Source: Alphaproteobacteria bacterium (lineage in GTDB: Bacteria > Pseudomonadota > Alphaproteobacteria > Paracaedibacterales > CAIULA01). Taken from it: a DNA stretch of 19,152 nt. The notes under the pieces are model-generated. The model saw only the letters and a list, made by a program, of their open reading frames with translations. It made no database searches and was not told the DNA's origin. Shown here piece by piece: positions 1 through 7,979 of this stretch. The stretch is from the NCBI GenBank assembly GCA_019751935.1, contig JAIEMR010000150.1:1-19152 (forward strand). The letters run 5' to 3'. Numbering within the stretch: position 1 is the stretch's first letter; the number at the start of each line of letters is the position of its first letter. The position numbers and the translations under genes were made by a program.

Positions 1-8
1 AAAATATT

Positions 9-374
9 TTGACTGATGAAAAGTCGCTTTACTTTAGTGATTTTGGTTTAAGTTTATCGCTTACCTTTGATCTTTCTAGCACTGAGATTGAGTTTTTTAA
101 AAATCACATTATCTATGATCAATGTTGTATGGCTGTAAATTTACTGCACTGTATTATTGTGAATACCTCAAGTAAAGATAAATGGCCAGCCGCAATTCAG
201 AGGTTTTTAAAAGAGGAGGATACCCCCTTAAAGCCCACTTTACTTTCCATTATTAAACGGTATGGACAGATAGCACTTGTGATGGATGAGTTCTATAGAA
301 AACTTCAAAAAATGGATAAGCATACTCTTTTTCCACGAGAACAGCTTGAAGATTTACTGACTGTTTTAGATTAG
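9..374 (+). CDS. Unrecognised protein, probably cut at its 5' end by the window edge
   Basis: The reading frame is open from the first bases of the window, with no in-frame stop upstream of position 9. The TTG at 9 may therefore be either a start codon or an internal codon of a longer gene. The 121 visible residues are soluble-looking and mixed in charge. They contain a short hydrophobic stretch (residues 40-52, with two adjacent cysteines near its start) and a lysine-rich C-terminal half. I see no signal peptide, known motif or domain. It ends six bases before the inverted-repeat element at 381-648, so that element may form its 3' UTR or terminator. No function is proposed. Confidence 0.5.
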   Translation: MTDEKSLYFSDFGLSLSLTFDLSSTEIEFFKNHIIYDQCCMAVNLLHCIIVNTSSKDKWPAAIQRFLKEEDTPLKPTLLSIIKRYGQIALVMDEFYRKLQKMDKHTLFPREQLEDLLTVLD

Positions 375-380
375 AACTTA

Positions 381-648
381 AGAACCTGTATTCACAAAAT
401 TCGTCATTCAGCGTTGCTGTTCAAAAGAGTTTTCTGCAAGAAAAAGGCTGCAGACCATAGCTTTACCTACGGTCAAAGTCTTTGACGTAGCAAAAAACTC
501 TTTTGGCGCAACCCATAGGGAAAGGTTCAACGGAGCGGCTACAGCGCCTTAAAGCTTGACCGTAGACCTGCTATGACCTGCGCTTTGCGGCTTGTAGACG
601 CTCCGTTGATCTCTTTCGCTGAAGATAAATTTTATGAATACAGGTTCT
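381..648. repeat. MITE-like element with about 33-bp terminal inverted repeats and nested internal palindromes
   Basis: The ends are inverted copies. AGAACCTGTATTCA begins at 381 and its complement ends at 648. The match continues for about 33 bp (381-413 against 616-648) with about four mismatches and a one-base gap. Inside are further paired arms: 423-437 with 490-504 (14 of 15 bp), 451-476 with 556-580, and 528-537 with 599-608 (10 of 10 bp). Bases 467-490 can also form a local hairpin. No open frame of note lies within it. The design resembles a non-autonomous miniature transposable element or a palindromic repeat like those of Rickettsia. No clean target-site duplication is visible; only TTA on the left and AAG on the right flank it. 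Confidence 0.75.
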
Positions 649-658
649 AAGATATTTC

Positions 659-1480
659 TTATATTAAACTTTTGAGAATATCGTTGAGTTCTTTATTTCC
701 ATGTATCCTTTTTGCCTGTTTTTCAGGGTTAAAAGAAGAGCTAGGAAGATTATAGAATAATAAATTTGGCGTTAGAATTTGTGAGCTCGCAACTATATAT
801 CCGTTAGGGTCAACAATACAACTTGATCCAGGGCAAGTATAATTTTCCTCATCAATTATTGTATCACTAACAACTAACCAAACATAATTTTCAGTTGCTC
901 GTGTTATAAAATGATTTTTACTGGTTAAATGATGGACCATAGGCGACTGTCTTGAAACTTTATTAAAACAAGGACAGAAAATAACTTGCGCCCCTTTTGA
1001 TGCCAAAATCCTTGCAGGTTCAAGGAAAGTTATGTCGTAACAAATTACAATGCCATAGGTGATACCTTTTTTCGAAAAGACAGGAAAATCTCTTCCCAGG
1101 GTGTAATAGTCATAAGGAGGATAGGTTGTTGCTTTGCGATAGCGTCCAAGATATTTTCCATTCTCAATGACTACTGCAGAATTATAAATGTTATCGTTAT
1201 CTCTTTCATTAAGACCCAATATGATAGTTGTTTCTATGTTTTGAAAATAATCACAGATGTCTTGAAACTCCGCGCTTTGTAAGTCTATGGAATGTTTTCT
1301 TGCAAGTTCTTTATCATCAAAATAACCGCTCAGAAAAGTTTCGGGTAATAATAAAATATCCACCCTCATCTGGTTTGCCTCTAGTGCAATTTCATAGGCT
1401 AATTGCAGTGACTTATGGATATTTCCTTCAATTACAGGGCCTTGGTAAGATGCAACCTTGAGTGCAGTTTTTAAGGGCAT
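659..1480 (-). CDS. Carbon-nitrogen hydrolase (nitrilase superfamily)
   Basis: The 273-residue protein has the full nitrilase-superfamily Glu-Lys-Cys triad: Glu47 in LLLPETFLSGY, Lys116 in GRYRKATTY, and Cys147 in GIVICYDITF. This family hydrolyses non-peptide C-N bonds (amides, nitriles, carbamoyl groups) through a cysteine thioester in the cytoplasm, usually as oligomers. The length is normal for a stand-alone catalytic domain. An AAGGAA ribosome site precedes the ATG. The exact substrate cannot be read from sequence; the omega-amidase, beta-ureidopropionase and N-carbamoyl hydrolase branches are all possible. The gene is bracketed by inverted copies of a repeat end (608-648 and 1502-1540), so it may be an acquired or mobile segment. 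It is clearly different from the other hydrolase of this family at 15605-16471. Confidence 0.88.
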   Translation of the reverse strand: MPLKTALKVASYQGPVIEGNIHKSLQLAYEIALEANQMRVDILLLPETFLSGYFDDKELARKHSIDLQSAEFQDICDYFQNIETTIILGLNERDNDNIYNSAVVIENGKYLGRYRKATTYPPYDYYTLGRDFPVFSKKGITYGIVICYDITFLEPARILASKGAQVIFCPCFNKVSRQSPMVHHLTSKNHFITRATENYVWLVVSDTIIDEENYTCPGSSCIVDPNGYIVASSQILTPNLLFYNLPSSSFNPEKQAKRIHGNKELNDILKSLI

Positions 1481-1501
1481 AGGAATTCCTTATGTGAAAT
1501 A

Positions 1502-1540
1502 AGAGCCTGTATCATAAATTTATCTTCAGCGAAAGAGATC
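1502..1540 (+). repeat. Solo end of the 381-648 element
   Basis: These 39 bases match, in inverted orientation, the right end of the element at 608-648. The two differ by one substitution and two single-base gaps. The shared block runs from the AGRRCCTGTAT tip through TTCAGCGAAAGAGATC. Similarity stops at 1540, so this is a truncated or end-only copy. It lies 22 bases upstream of the start of the minus-strand hydrolase gene. It could be part of that gene's promoter region. Confidence 0.75.
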
Positions 1541-1572
1541 TTATAAGAAGTTATAGTAGAATAGGACTCGCA

Positions 1573-1601
1573 TTGACAACTTATTGCTATATGGATATGT
1601 A
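1573..1601 (+). promoter_or_regulatory. Predicted sigma-70 promoter of hdaA
   Basis: A perfect TTGACA (-35) at 1573-1578 is followed after 17 bp by TATGTA at 1596-1601. Transcription would begin near 1608 and give an 80-base leader. It would begin downstream of the far-upstream alternative start at 1584, which supports the ATG at 1689. Confidence 0.45.
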
Positions 1602-1688
1602 GACTGTTGCGTGGTAATTTTAAAGTCTGTAGTATCCCTTTTAAGAATAGTCAAACACGCCTTTTGCAAGGCGATCAAAAAAAGTTCC

Positions 1689-2351
1689 ATGAAACAACTT
1701 TTGCTACCACTCAATACAGTTTCTCTTTATACACGCACAGCATGGGCATTGGGTGATTGCAATAAAGACGCTATGAAATGGGTTGATACATGGCCTAATT
1801 GGCAAAATGTCAGGTTTGTTTGTATCTTTGGCGAATCAGGATCTGGAAAAACACATCTTGCTCACATTTTTCAAAATAAAACAAAGGCTCTTTATTGGGA
1901 TGCAAAATCGCTTGAGCTTCAAAGTCCCTATGAGATGATAGGGGAAGCAAAGGTGATTGTTTTAGATAATGCAGATTCTCTGGCAAAAGATCATTCTGAA
2001 TGGTTATTTCACCTTTATAACTGCGTTCGTGAAAGCGATATTTTTTTAATGATGACATCTCAAAAATCTCCAACGCAGTGGGACACAAATTTGCCAGATT
2101 TAAAATCCCGTCTTTCCACAATTGTATCTGCCGAATTAGGGCAGCCCGATGATGCGCTTTTAGCCTCTATTTTTCAAAAACAGCTTTATGAGCGTGGTCT
2201 CAAAGTATCTTTAGAAGTTATTGAGTTTTTGCTAAAGCACATAGAACGTTCTTTTGGTGCAGCAAATGTATGGATCAATAAGCTTGATCGTTATGCTGCT
2301 GTACATCGTAGGACGATTACAATTCCCCTGATTCGTGAGCTTTTGGATTAA
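1689..2351 (+). CDS. hdaA: DnaA regulatory inactivator-like protein (Hda/HdaA)
   Basis: This 220-residue protein is a DnaA paralogue lacking the DNA-binding domain. It opens with MKQLLLPL, which fits the beta-clamp-binding motif at the N terminus of Hda proteins. It then has Walker A GESGSGKT (48-55), Walker B VIVLDNAD (89-96), a sensor 1 region MMTSQ (121-125), the LKSRL arginine-finger segment (138-142) and a sensor 2 region near 187-200. Hda-type proteins bind the DNA-loaded sliding clamp and stimulate ATP hydrolysis by DnaA, which limits re-initiation of replication. The frame is open back to 1584. I chose the ATG at 1689 because the clamp motif then sits at the extreme N terminus. The gene converges with 2380-3249 with 28 bp between them. 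Confidence 0.85.
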   Translation: MKQLLLPLNTVSLYTRTAWALGDCNKDAMKWVDTWPNWQNVRFVCIFGESGSGKTHLAHIFQNKTKALYWDAKSLELQSPYEMIGEAKVIVLDNADSLAKDHSEWLFHLYNCVRESDIFLMMTSQKSPTQWDTNLPDLKSRLSTIVSAELGQPDDALLASIFQKQLYERGLKVSLEVIEFLLKHIERSFGAANVWINKLDRYAAVHRRTITIPLIRELLD

Positions 2352-2379
2352 TACGGTTCAACTCTTCCCTCTATAGACG

Positions 2380-3249
2380 TCATAGACAATCCGGCAAAAA
2401 CGGGAACAGAGAGAGAACAAAAGCATTTCCATTTAATATCTGACCATCAAGCGTAAAATCATCCATTAAAACAGTGCGAGTTAAATGTTTATAAACTTCT
2501 TTAGTGATTTGAATCAGCAAACTGACTTGGGTGGTGTGAGAAAAAACAGGAGTGTACAGACCAGATTTGTTAATAGGGCTCTTTTTACTAAAGGCAAGGC
2601 CAATTCCATCCAGAGATTTTCCCTCATTTGTTAAATGAGGAATGTTTCGAAAGGCTTCTATTTCTTCTCTCTTAAAGTCCTTAGTAATAACCAGCTTGTG
2701 GGTGAATTCTTTAACATCTTTTGATTCATTGGCATAGACCACACGTCTATGTACGGATTCATAAGATTTCAGATAAAAAGACTGCGTGGGTAATTTTAAA
2801 AAGGTATTCACAATATTTTGAGAAGGAAGAAGCGGAGAGTAGAGTTTTTCAAGATAAGGGCGGCTATCCTCAATATAAAAAACACCCTGTTCTAGGTTTT
2901 TATGAACAAAAGAGAGTGTTTTTTGATCACCCATGGTTTTTAACCCATGAACCTCACTTAAATGAGCCGCTAAATAATTAAAATTTCTTTCAAAATGATT
3001 GGAACCGGGAATCATTATTTTATGGTAGCCTTTTTCCTCTAGATCTAGCGTTGAGTTTATAATAAACGAATGCCGCGAATTATTATTAAGAACGTAATCT
3101 AGAAAGGACGTAGCAAGCTCAAGGGGTAAACTTAAGGAAACCGGGGAATGCGCATCAAGAAGCAGATGATTCACTCGAGCCAATTTTTTGGGAAGATGAC
3201 TTTTATAAAGTTGCGTTAATTTTTTATGAGGCAATTTAGTAAAACGCAT
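2380..3249 (-). CDS. Unrecognised 289-residue protein
   Basis: I do not recognise this family. The protein is basic at the N terminus (MRFTKLPHKKLTQLYKSHLPKK), with no signal peptide or clear membrane segment. It has mixed alpha/beta-looking sequence, with segments such as FIINSTLDLEEKGYHKIMIPGSNHFERN and HRRVVYANESKDVKEFTHKLVITKD. An SLSLPLEL stretch near residues 38-45 carries no recognised signature. The ATG at 3249 has AAGGG five bases upstream. The frame continues to a TTG at 3291 (303 residues), but no ribosome site precedes that codon. It stands alone between hdaA (convergent) and glyQ (divergent). Being embedded among housekeeping genes, it may be a lineage-conserved protein. Confidence 0.6.
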   Translation of the reverse strand: MRFTKLPHKKLTQLYKSHLPKKLARVNHLLLDAHSPVSLSLPLELATSFLDYVLNNNSRHSFIINSTLDLEEKGYHKIMIPGSNHFERNFNYLAAHLSEVHGLKTMGDQKTLSFVHKNLEQGVFYIEDSRPYLEKLYSPLLPSQNIVNTFLKLPTQSFYLKSYESVHRRVVYANESKDVKEFTHKLVITKDFKREEIEAFRNIPHLTNEGKSLDGIGLAFSKKSPINKSGLYTPVFSHTTQVSLLIQITKEVYKHLTRTVLMDDFTLDGQILNGNAFVLSLFPFLPDCL

Positions 3250-3503
3250 AAATACCCTTATACTTTTAAAAAATGAGTTATTCCTATACAAAGTGAGAGT
3301 AAAGGAAAATCATTAATATAAAATTAACAAGTATTGATATTATAAAATAATTATCATTTATTGATGTCGTTTATAACAGTCCCTCATCTTTTAAGGGAGA
3401 TGGTTTGTGATGTTGTTAAGTAACCCTTAAGACTTCATTGACTGCAAGAGCATACATCAGTTACGTTGGTTCATGTATTTTTGGTGTAATTTTGGGTTTG
3501 TAA

Positions 3504-4391
3504 GTGGCTTTGAAATCAAAACATAAATCTTTTCAAGAAATGATTTTTGATCTGCAGAAATTTTGGGCAGATCAGGGTTGTGTAATTTTGCAGCCTTATG
3601 ATACAGAGGTTGGGGCAGGGACATCTCATCCTGCAACCACCTTAAGGGCGCTTGGGCCTGATTTGTGGAATGCGGCTTTTGTGCAGCCATGCAGGCGTCC
3701 AAAGGATGGTCGTTATGGGGAAAACCCAAATCGAACCCAGCATTATTATCAATTCCAAGTTATCATGAAGCCATGCCCTTCAAACCCGCAAGAGCTGTAC
3801 CTAAAAAGCCTTGAGGCTATTGGTTTTAATCTGTCCAACCATGATATTCGCTTTGTTGAGGACGACTGGGAAAATCCATCCTTAGGGGCGGCAGGCCTAG
3901 GGTGGGAAGTATGGTGTGATGGCATGGAAATCACCCAATATACCTATTTCCAGCAAGTTGGCGGCATTGAATGCAATCCAGTTCCTGTTGAGATCACCTA
4001 TGGATTAGAGCGGATCGCAACCTTTATTCAAGGAGTAGAAAGCCATTTTGACATTAACTGGAATGGCCTAGAAGGGGATGGAAAGCTGACCTATGGCGAT
4101 GTGTTTAAGCGGGCAGAGGTTGAGTTTTCAACCTATAACTTTGAGGTCGCCGATACGGCTGTTCTTTTTCAGCATTTTGCGGATTGTGAAAAGGAATGCA
4201 ATGCCCTTTTAGAAAAATCACTCATTCTGCCAGCTTATGAGCAATGCGTTAAAGCCAACCATTACTTTAACCTCCTTGATGCACGAGGAGTTATCAGTGT
4301 GACTGAGCGAGCAGGATATATAGCACGAGTTCGCGATTTAGCTAAAAAGTGCTGCGAAGCATGGGTTCAAAGTTTGAAAGAGGCCGCGTAA
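3504..4391 (+). CDS. glyQ: Glycine--tRNA ligase alpha subunit
   Basis: The 295-residue product carries the hallmark of the bacterial alpha2beta2 glycyl-tRNA synthetase alpha chain. It has SFQEMIFDLQKFWADQGC near the N terminus, GAGTSHPATTLRALGP (38-52) and the QPCRRPKDGRYGENPNRTQHYY region (61-82), which build the class II active site that forms glycyl-adenylate and charges tRNA-Gly. Length is close to the E. coli subunit (about 303). The start is GTG at 3504, because the conserved N-terminal helix begins only a few residues later and no ATG lies in frame upstream. The stop is followed after one base by the glyS ATG, so the two subunits are translationally coupled. A weak TTGACT at 3438 is the only promoter candidate I see. 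Confidence 0.97.
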   Translation: MALKSKHKSFQEMIFDLQKFWADQGCVILQPYDTEVGAGTSHPATTLRALGPDLWNAAFVQPCRRPKDGRYGENPNRTQHYYQFQVIMKPCPSNPQELYLKSLEAIGFNLSNHDIRFVEDDWENPSLGAAGLGWEVWCDGMEITQYTYFQQVGGIECNPVPVEITYGLERIATFIQGVESHFDINWNGLEGDGKLTYGDVFKRAEVEFSTYNFEVADTAVLFQHFADCEKECNALLEKSLILPAYEQCVKANHYFNLLDARGVISVTERAGYIARVRDLAKKCCEAWVQSLKEAA

Positions 4392-4392
4392 G

Positions 4393-6420
4393 ATGACCGA
4401 GTTATTAATTGAAATTTATTCCGAGGAAATCCCAGCCCGCATGCAGCTGCAGGCCCAAGCTGATTTTAAAGAGCTATGGATAAAAGCCTTAACTGAGAAA
4501 AATGCAGATTTTACAGATATTAACACTTATGTTGCACCGCAGCGCCTTACGGCCTGTATTACGGGATTGAAAGGGCATACTAGAGGGACCGAGGAAGTTC
4601 GCCGTGGTCCAAAGACTTCAGCACCAGAGGCGGCCTTGGCTGGATTTTTAAAATCCACTGGGAAAACCAAAGATCAATTGATTCAAAAAGATGACTATTG
4701 GTATGCTGAATTAAGTCAAGAAGGAAAGCCTATTCAAGAGTTGCTTCCTGAGATTTTATCTGCAGTGATGGATGCTCTGCCTTGGCCCAAAACGATGCGC
4801 TGGTATAATCATCAGACCAAGGGGATGAGTAAGCCTTGGATCCGACCCATCAGATCTATTCTTTGTGTGTATGACGGAAAGCCTGTGGCTTTTAACGTGC
4901 CAGACTTTGGAATTAATACGAGCAACACAACCTTTGGTCATCGTTTCTTAGCGCTTAAGGCTTTGACTGTGACAGGCTTTGAGGATTACAAACAGCAATT
5001 AGAAAAGGCCCATGTCATTTTAGATCATAAAGATCGACAAGCGATGATTAAGCAGCTGATCACAGAACTAGCTGCGGCTAAAGGTTTAGTGTTGAAAGAA
5101 GATCAGGGGTTGTTGGAAGAAGTCGCTGGCCTTGTGGATTATCCATTTGCGCACCTTGGCAAGATCGAAGAATCCTTTATGCATTTGCCTGGTGTTGTGA
5201 TGTCTACATCCATGCGGGTTCATCAAAAATATTTTACCATTACGGATAAAAATGGAAATAACGCGCCATTCTTTGGCGTGGTTACCAATGTGCCAGCAAA
5301 ACTTGATAATCATTTGATGTTAGATGGTCTTGAACGAGTTTTACGTGCCCGCCTTGCTGATGCTGCGTTCTTTTATGATGTGGATATGAAAAGTGATTTT
5401 GAAGGTAAAGCCGAAAAATTAGATCACATTGTTTTCCATGCAAAACTGGGAAGTTTGGGTGATAAGGTCAGGCGTCTTCAAAATCTAATGACTTCCGAGA
5501 ATGGAAAACGAGCAGCGCAGCTTTGTAAAAATGATCTTTTAACAGAGATGGTTGGTGAATTTCCAGAACTTCAAGGAATTATGGGCGAGATTTATGCAAA
5601 TGCAAAAGGCGAGAAACCAGAGGTTGCAGCAGCCCTTAAAGAGCATTACCAGCCAATAGGTTCTCTTGATAGTGAGGGATGTCCGGATGCACCTCTTAGT
5701 ATAGAACTTGGCTTAATGGATAAGTTAGATAATCTTGTTGGGTTCTTGGGAGTTGGTTTAAAACCAACAGGCTCCAAAGATCCCTTTGGTCTTAGAAGAG
5801 CTGCTCTTGGCGTTATAAGGCTAATCTTTAAGAGTGAACGTAAAGATTATTCTCTGAATGATTTGATTCATAAAGTATCTAAAGAGTATGAAGCTATTAA
5901 TGTTCCCATTAAAGATGATGAGGTTATCCCTTTTGTCTATGAACGTTTTAAGGCTAATCTTTTAGCTCACAAAAAAGACCATGATTGTATCGATGCAATT
6001 TTTGCCAAAAAATCAGGCAATCTTTGGGTTGATTATCAGTGTATTGAAGCTCTTCAATCCTTTTTAAAAACTGAGTCAGGCATTGCCCTAAAAGCAGCCT
6101 ATAAACGAGCATCCGGTATTTTGTCCAAAGGCGCAGCAAAGGGTGATGTGAGTCAAAGTCTTCTTAAAGAAGAAGCTGAAAAGCAGCTTTTCTCCAGCCT
6201 TAGTGCTTTGGAACAAGATTATCAAAAGCTGTTTACTGAGCATCGCTATCAAGAGGTGATGGCTCTGCTTGCGACCTTAAGGGCCCCCATTGATGCGTTC
6301 TTTGATACGGTTACGGTTAACGTTGATGATGAAAAATTAAAAGAAAACCGTTATGCGCTTTTGAATCATTTTATCAGCCTTGTTAACCAGATTGCTGATT
6401 TCTCAAAACTGCAGGGATAA
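4393..6420 (+). CDS. glyS: Glycine--tRNA ligase beta subunit
   Basis: The 675-residue beta subunit pairs with GlyQ to form the tetrameric enzyme and supplies tRNA recognition. It begins MTELLIEIYSEEIPARM, typical of GlyS. Central conserved blocks include LGSLGDKVRRLQ (near 354-365), GEFPELQGIMGEIYA (near 388-402) and DKLDNLVGFLGVG followed by PTGSKDPFGLRRAALG (near 443-473). The last part, around APIDAFFDTVTVN at 630-643, is the DALR-type anticodon-binding domain. Length is near the E. coli subunit (689). It starts one base after the glyQ stop. Nothing appears broken. Confidence 0.97.
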   Translation: MTELLIEIYSEEIPARMQLQAQADFKELWIKALTEKNADFTDINTYVAPQRLTACITGLKGHTRGTEEVRRGPKTSAPEAALAGFLKSTGKTKDQLIQKDDYWYAELSQEGKPIQELLPEILSAVMDALPWPKTMRWYNHQTKGMSKPWIRPIRSILCVYDGKPVAFNVPDFGINTSNTTFGHRFLALKALTVTGFEDYKQQLEKAHVILDHKDRQAMIKQLITELAAAKGLVLKEDQGLLEEVAGLVDYPFAHLGKIEESFMHLPGVVMSTSMRVHQKYFTITDKNGNNAPFFGVVTNVPAKLDNHLMLDGLERVLRARLADAAFFYDVDMKSDFEGKAEKLDHIVFHAKLGSLGDKVRRLQNLMTSENGKRAAQLCKNDLLTEMVGEFPELQGIMGEIYANAKGEKPEVAAALKEHYQPIGSLDSEGCPDAPLSIELGLMDKLDNLVGFLGVGLKPTGSKDPFGLRRAALGVIRLIFKSERKDYSLNDLIHKVSKEYEAINVPIKDDEVIPFVYERFKANLLAHKKDHDCIDAIFAKKSGNLWVDYQCIEALQSFLKTESGIALKAAYKRASGILSKGAAKGDVSQSLLKEEAEKQLFSSLSALEQDYQKLFTEHRYQEVMALLATLRAPIDAFFDTVTVNVDDEKLKENRYALLNHFISLVNQIADFSKLQG

Positions 6421-6484
6421 CATTATCTAAAGAAATCAGGATGTTAGTGGTTATCCTTGATAAAACTCCCTACCCTCACAGGTT

Positions 6485-6509
6485 ACTTAACGAAACGTTA
6501 ACTTTTTTA
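6485..6509 (+). terminator. Possible weak intrinsic terminator after glyS
   Basis: TTAACG (6487-6492), loop AAA and CGTTAA (6496-6501) form a short stem. It extends one or two pairs with a mismatch and is followed by CTTTTTTA. The stem is GC-poor, so efficiency would be modest. A TATAAT at 6514-6519 follows directly and is a likely -10 element for the next gene. Confidence 0.4.
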
Positions 6510-6546
6510 TCTATATAATATAACAAAACAAAATGTGGGTATTAAT

Positions 6547-7011
6547 ATGCATAAAATAAGTTTTTTGGTAGCGTTGATTACAATGGTATGTGGTTTTAAT
6601 CATGCAAGTTTTGCAATCTTTGGTTTTAGTCCTCCAACATGCACTGATAAAAATATGCCGGCATTGGTTAAAAAAGGAATTCAAGATAAACTTGAGTCTT
6701 CTAGTGAGCTTGATGAGAGTGATTCTGATTTTAGGCCTTGTACAACTAAATTTCACGATATTAAAGACCTTGGAAAAGATAAACAATATGAAATAACAGC
6801 CACAACAAAATGTAAGGTGAATGAGAATGGCAAGATTCATCCGCGTGGAAAGACAGAAATAGAATTGAAGAAAAAGATACATTATAACTGTGCTATAAAA
6901 AACAAAAAAGTCGAACTTCAGAATCTTCCTCAAATGAAGATAAATTTGGAAGAGGGAACAAGATACCATCTGATTGCTGAATACGATGAAGAAAGCACAT
7001 CTGGAGAATGA
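6547..7011 (+). CDS. Small predicted exported protein, unrecognised
   Basis: The 154-residue protein starts with a signal-peptide-like segment (MHKISFLVALITMVCGFNHASFA), with likely cleavage near residue 23. The mature part is hydrophilic and has four cysteines (32, 65, 89, 115) that could form two disulfides in an oxidising compartment. It also has an acidic serine-rich patch (SSSELDESDSD). I recognise no domain. The ATG at 6547 is preferred over an in-frame GTG at 6535, because it places the lysine directly before the hydrophobic core. A TATAAT lies 28 bases upstream. It converges with the FMN reductase gene at 7081-7587. A periplasmic or host-directed role is only inference. Confidence 0.65.
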   Translation: MHKISFLVALITMVCGFNHASFAIFGFSPPTCTDKNMPALVKKGIQDKLESSSELDESDSDFRPCTTKFHDIKDLGKDKQYEITATTKCKVNENGKIHPRGKTEIELKKKIHYNCAIKNKKVELQNLPQMKINLEEGTRYHLIAEYDEESTSGE

Positions 7012-7080
7012 GTCTGTGGCTGCTTTTCTGGCCATAGTGTACTACCAGATTTGTTATTGGCGGATTTTTAAAAGACTTTT

Positions 7081-7587
7081 TTACACCATTACATTTTTTG
7101 CTAGGGCAATTTGGTTAGCCTTTGTTTCCAAAAGGGCCGGATCCATTCCTCTATAAATAAAACTACATCCAAGATATTCCATTCCCATATAATCGCACGT
7201 CTGGCTAAAGGCATCTTCAAACCCTTTAGGTAAGGAGGTGCTAAAGCTTGCGAGGATGAAAATTTTTTTTCCTCTAAGTTTGCGGCCTAAGTCTTTACGA
7301 ATTTCTAAAAGGTCGCTAAGACGGTCAATGAAGATTTTCATTTGTGCGCTCATCGTATACCAATAAACAGGCGTTGCAAGAACAATAAGATCATAGGCAA
7401 CAAGCTTTTCTATTAAAGGAATGTAATCATCATTTTGATTAGAATGCTCGTAGTCATAAGGGGATATGGATAGGTCATTTAAGTCAATCAAGGGGATAGA
7501 GCTTTGATTGCCGATTACCTCGTGGATTGCGTGCCATGTTTCTCCCTTACCCCGTGAGCTGCCTAAAATGATAATGGCTTTAGTCAT
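7081..7587 (-). CDS. NAD(P)H-dependent FMN reductase / flavodoxin-fold oxidoreductase
   Basis: The 168-residue protein has a flavodoxin-like fold with the FMN-phosphate loop GSSRGKGET at residues 9-17 right after the first beta strand. The second FMN contact segment, ATPVYWYTMSAQMKIFIDR, is at 71-89. That segment is characteristic of the NADPH-dependent FMN reductase and flavodoxin-like NAD(P)H oxidoreductase families. These cytoplasmic enzymes use a bound flavin to reduce quinones, iron chelates, azo compounds or free FMN. The substrate here is not determined. Size is normal. It is transcribed alone, convergent with 6547-7011. A weak TGGAAA / TAAAAT pair lies upstream but is not convincing as a promoter. 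Confidence 0.85.
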   Translation of the reverse strand: MTKAIIILGSSRGKGETWHAIHEVIGNQSSIPLIDLNDLSISPYDYEHSNQNDDYIPLIEKLVAYDLIVLATPVYWYTMSAQMKIFIDRLSDLLEIRKDLGRKLRGKKIFILASFSTSLPKGFEDAFSQTCDYMGMEYLGCSFIYRGMDPALLETKANQIALAKNVMV

Positions 7588-7850
7588 TAATGTTCCTTTT
7601 CTTAATTTTTTGATAGGTCACTGGTTTCATCATTTTATGCAGTTCTTTTATAAAGTTTCCACCCTTAGAATTTACCTGTGTTACCATGGTTTTTCATAAA
7701 TTTTAAAAAATAAATAAAAATACTTTGAAAAATTTACAAAAACACACTTTTCTGAATCATTTTGTCTTGCTAGGATTATTTGTTCGTATGCGCTTTAACC
7801 TTACTAATTTGAGTGGCATAGCTAACTTTTTATAAAGCAATAATGATCAT

Positions 7851-7946
7851 CGTCATCACGAAGCCCCGAAGGGGCTGTGGTGATCCAGAGGCTGTTTGGT
7901 TAGAAAGACTATTTTTCTGGATCGCCACGCTTTGCTCGCGATGACG
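7851..7946. repeat. Dispersed-type palindromic repeat (CGTCATC...GATCCAG ... CTGGATC...GATGACG)
   Basis: The outer arms CGTCATCACGA and TCGCGATGACG (7851/7946) and the inner arms GTGGTGATCCAG (7878-7887) and CTGGATCGCCAC (7917-7928) form a long imperfect inverted repeat. The left arm contains its own hairpin, AGCCCC-GAA-GGGGCT (7862-7876). The GC-rich composition stands out from the AT-rich surroundings. Repeats with CGTCATCGCGAGC...GCGATCCAG-type ends are, from general knowledge, common dispersed intergenic elements in several bacterial groups. No protein is encoded. Whether it moves, terminates transcription or is processed as RNA is unknown. Confidence 0.7.
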
Positions 7947-7979
7947 GTAATTTATGAGATTAGCTATAGGAGAGAGTAT

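Noticed and set aside
1584..1688. A 35-residue N-terminal extension of the hdaA frame
   Set aside because: The clamp-binding motif QLLLPL must sit at the very N terminus, and the likely promoter -10 (1596-1601) lies inside the extension.
3438..3467. TTGACT with TACGTT as the glyQ promoter
   Set aside because: The -10 candidate matches the consensus in only three positions; kept as a note only.
6511..7035. A 174-codon minus-strand frame opposite the exported protein
   Set aside because: It is extremely phenylalanine/cysteine-rich, has no ribosome site and lies antisense to a frame with a clear signal peptide and -10 element.
7016..7055. TCTGG/CCAGA hairpin between the convergent genes
   Set aside because: A five-pair stem with a 13-base loop and a broken T-run is too weak to call.
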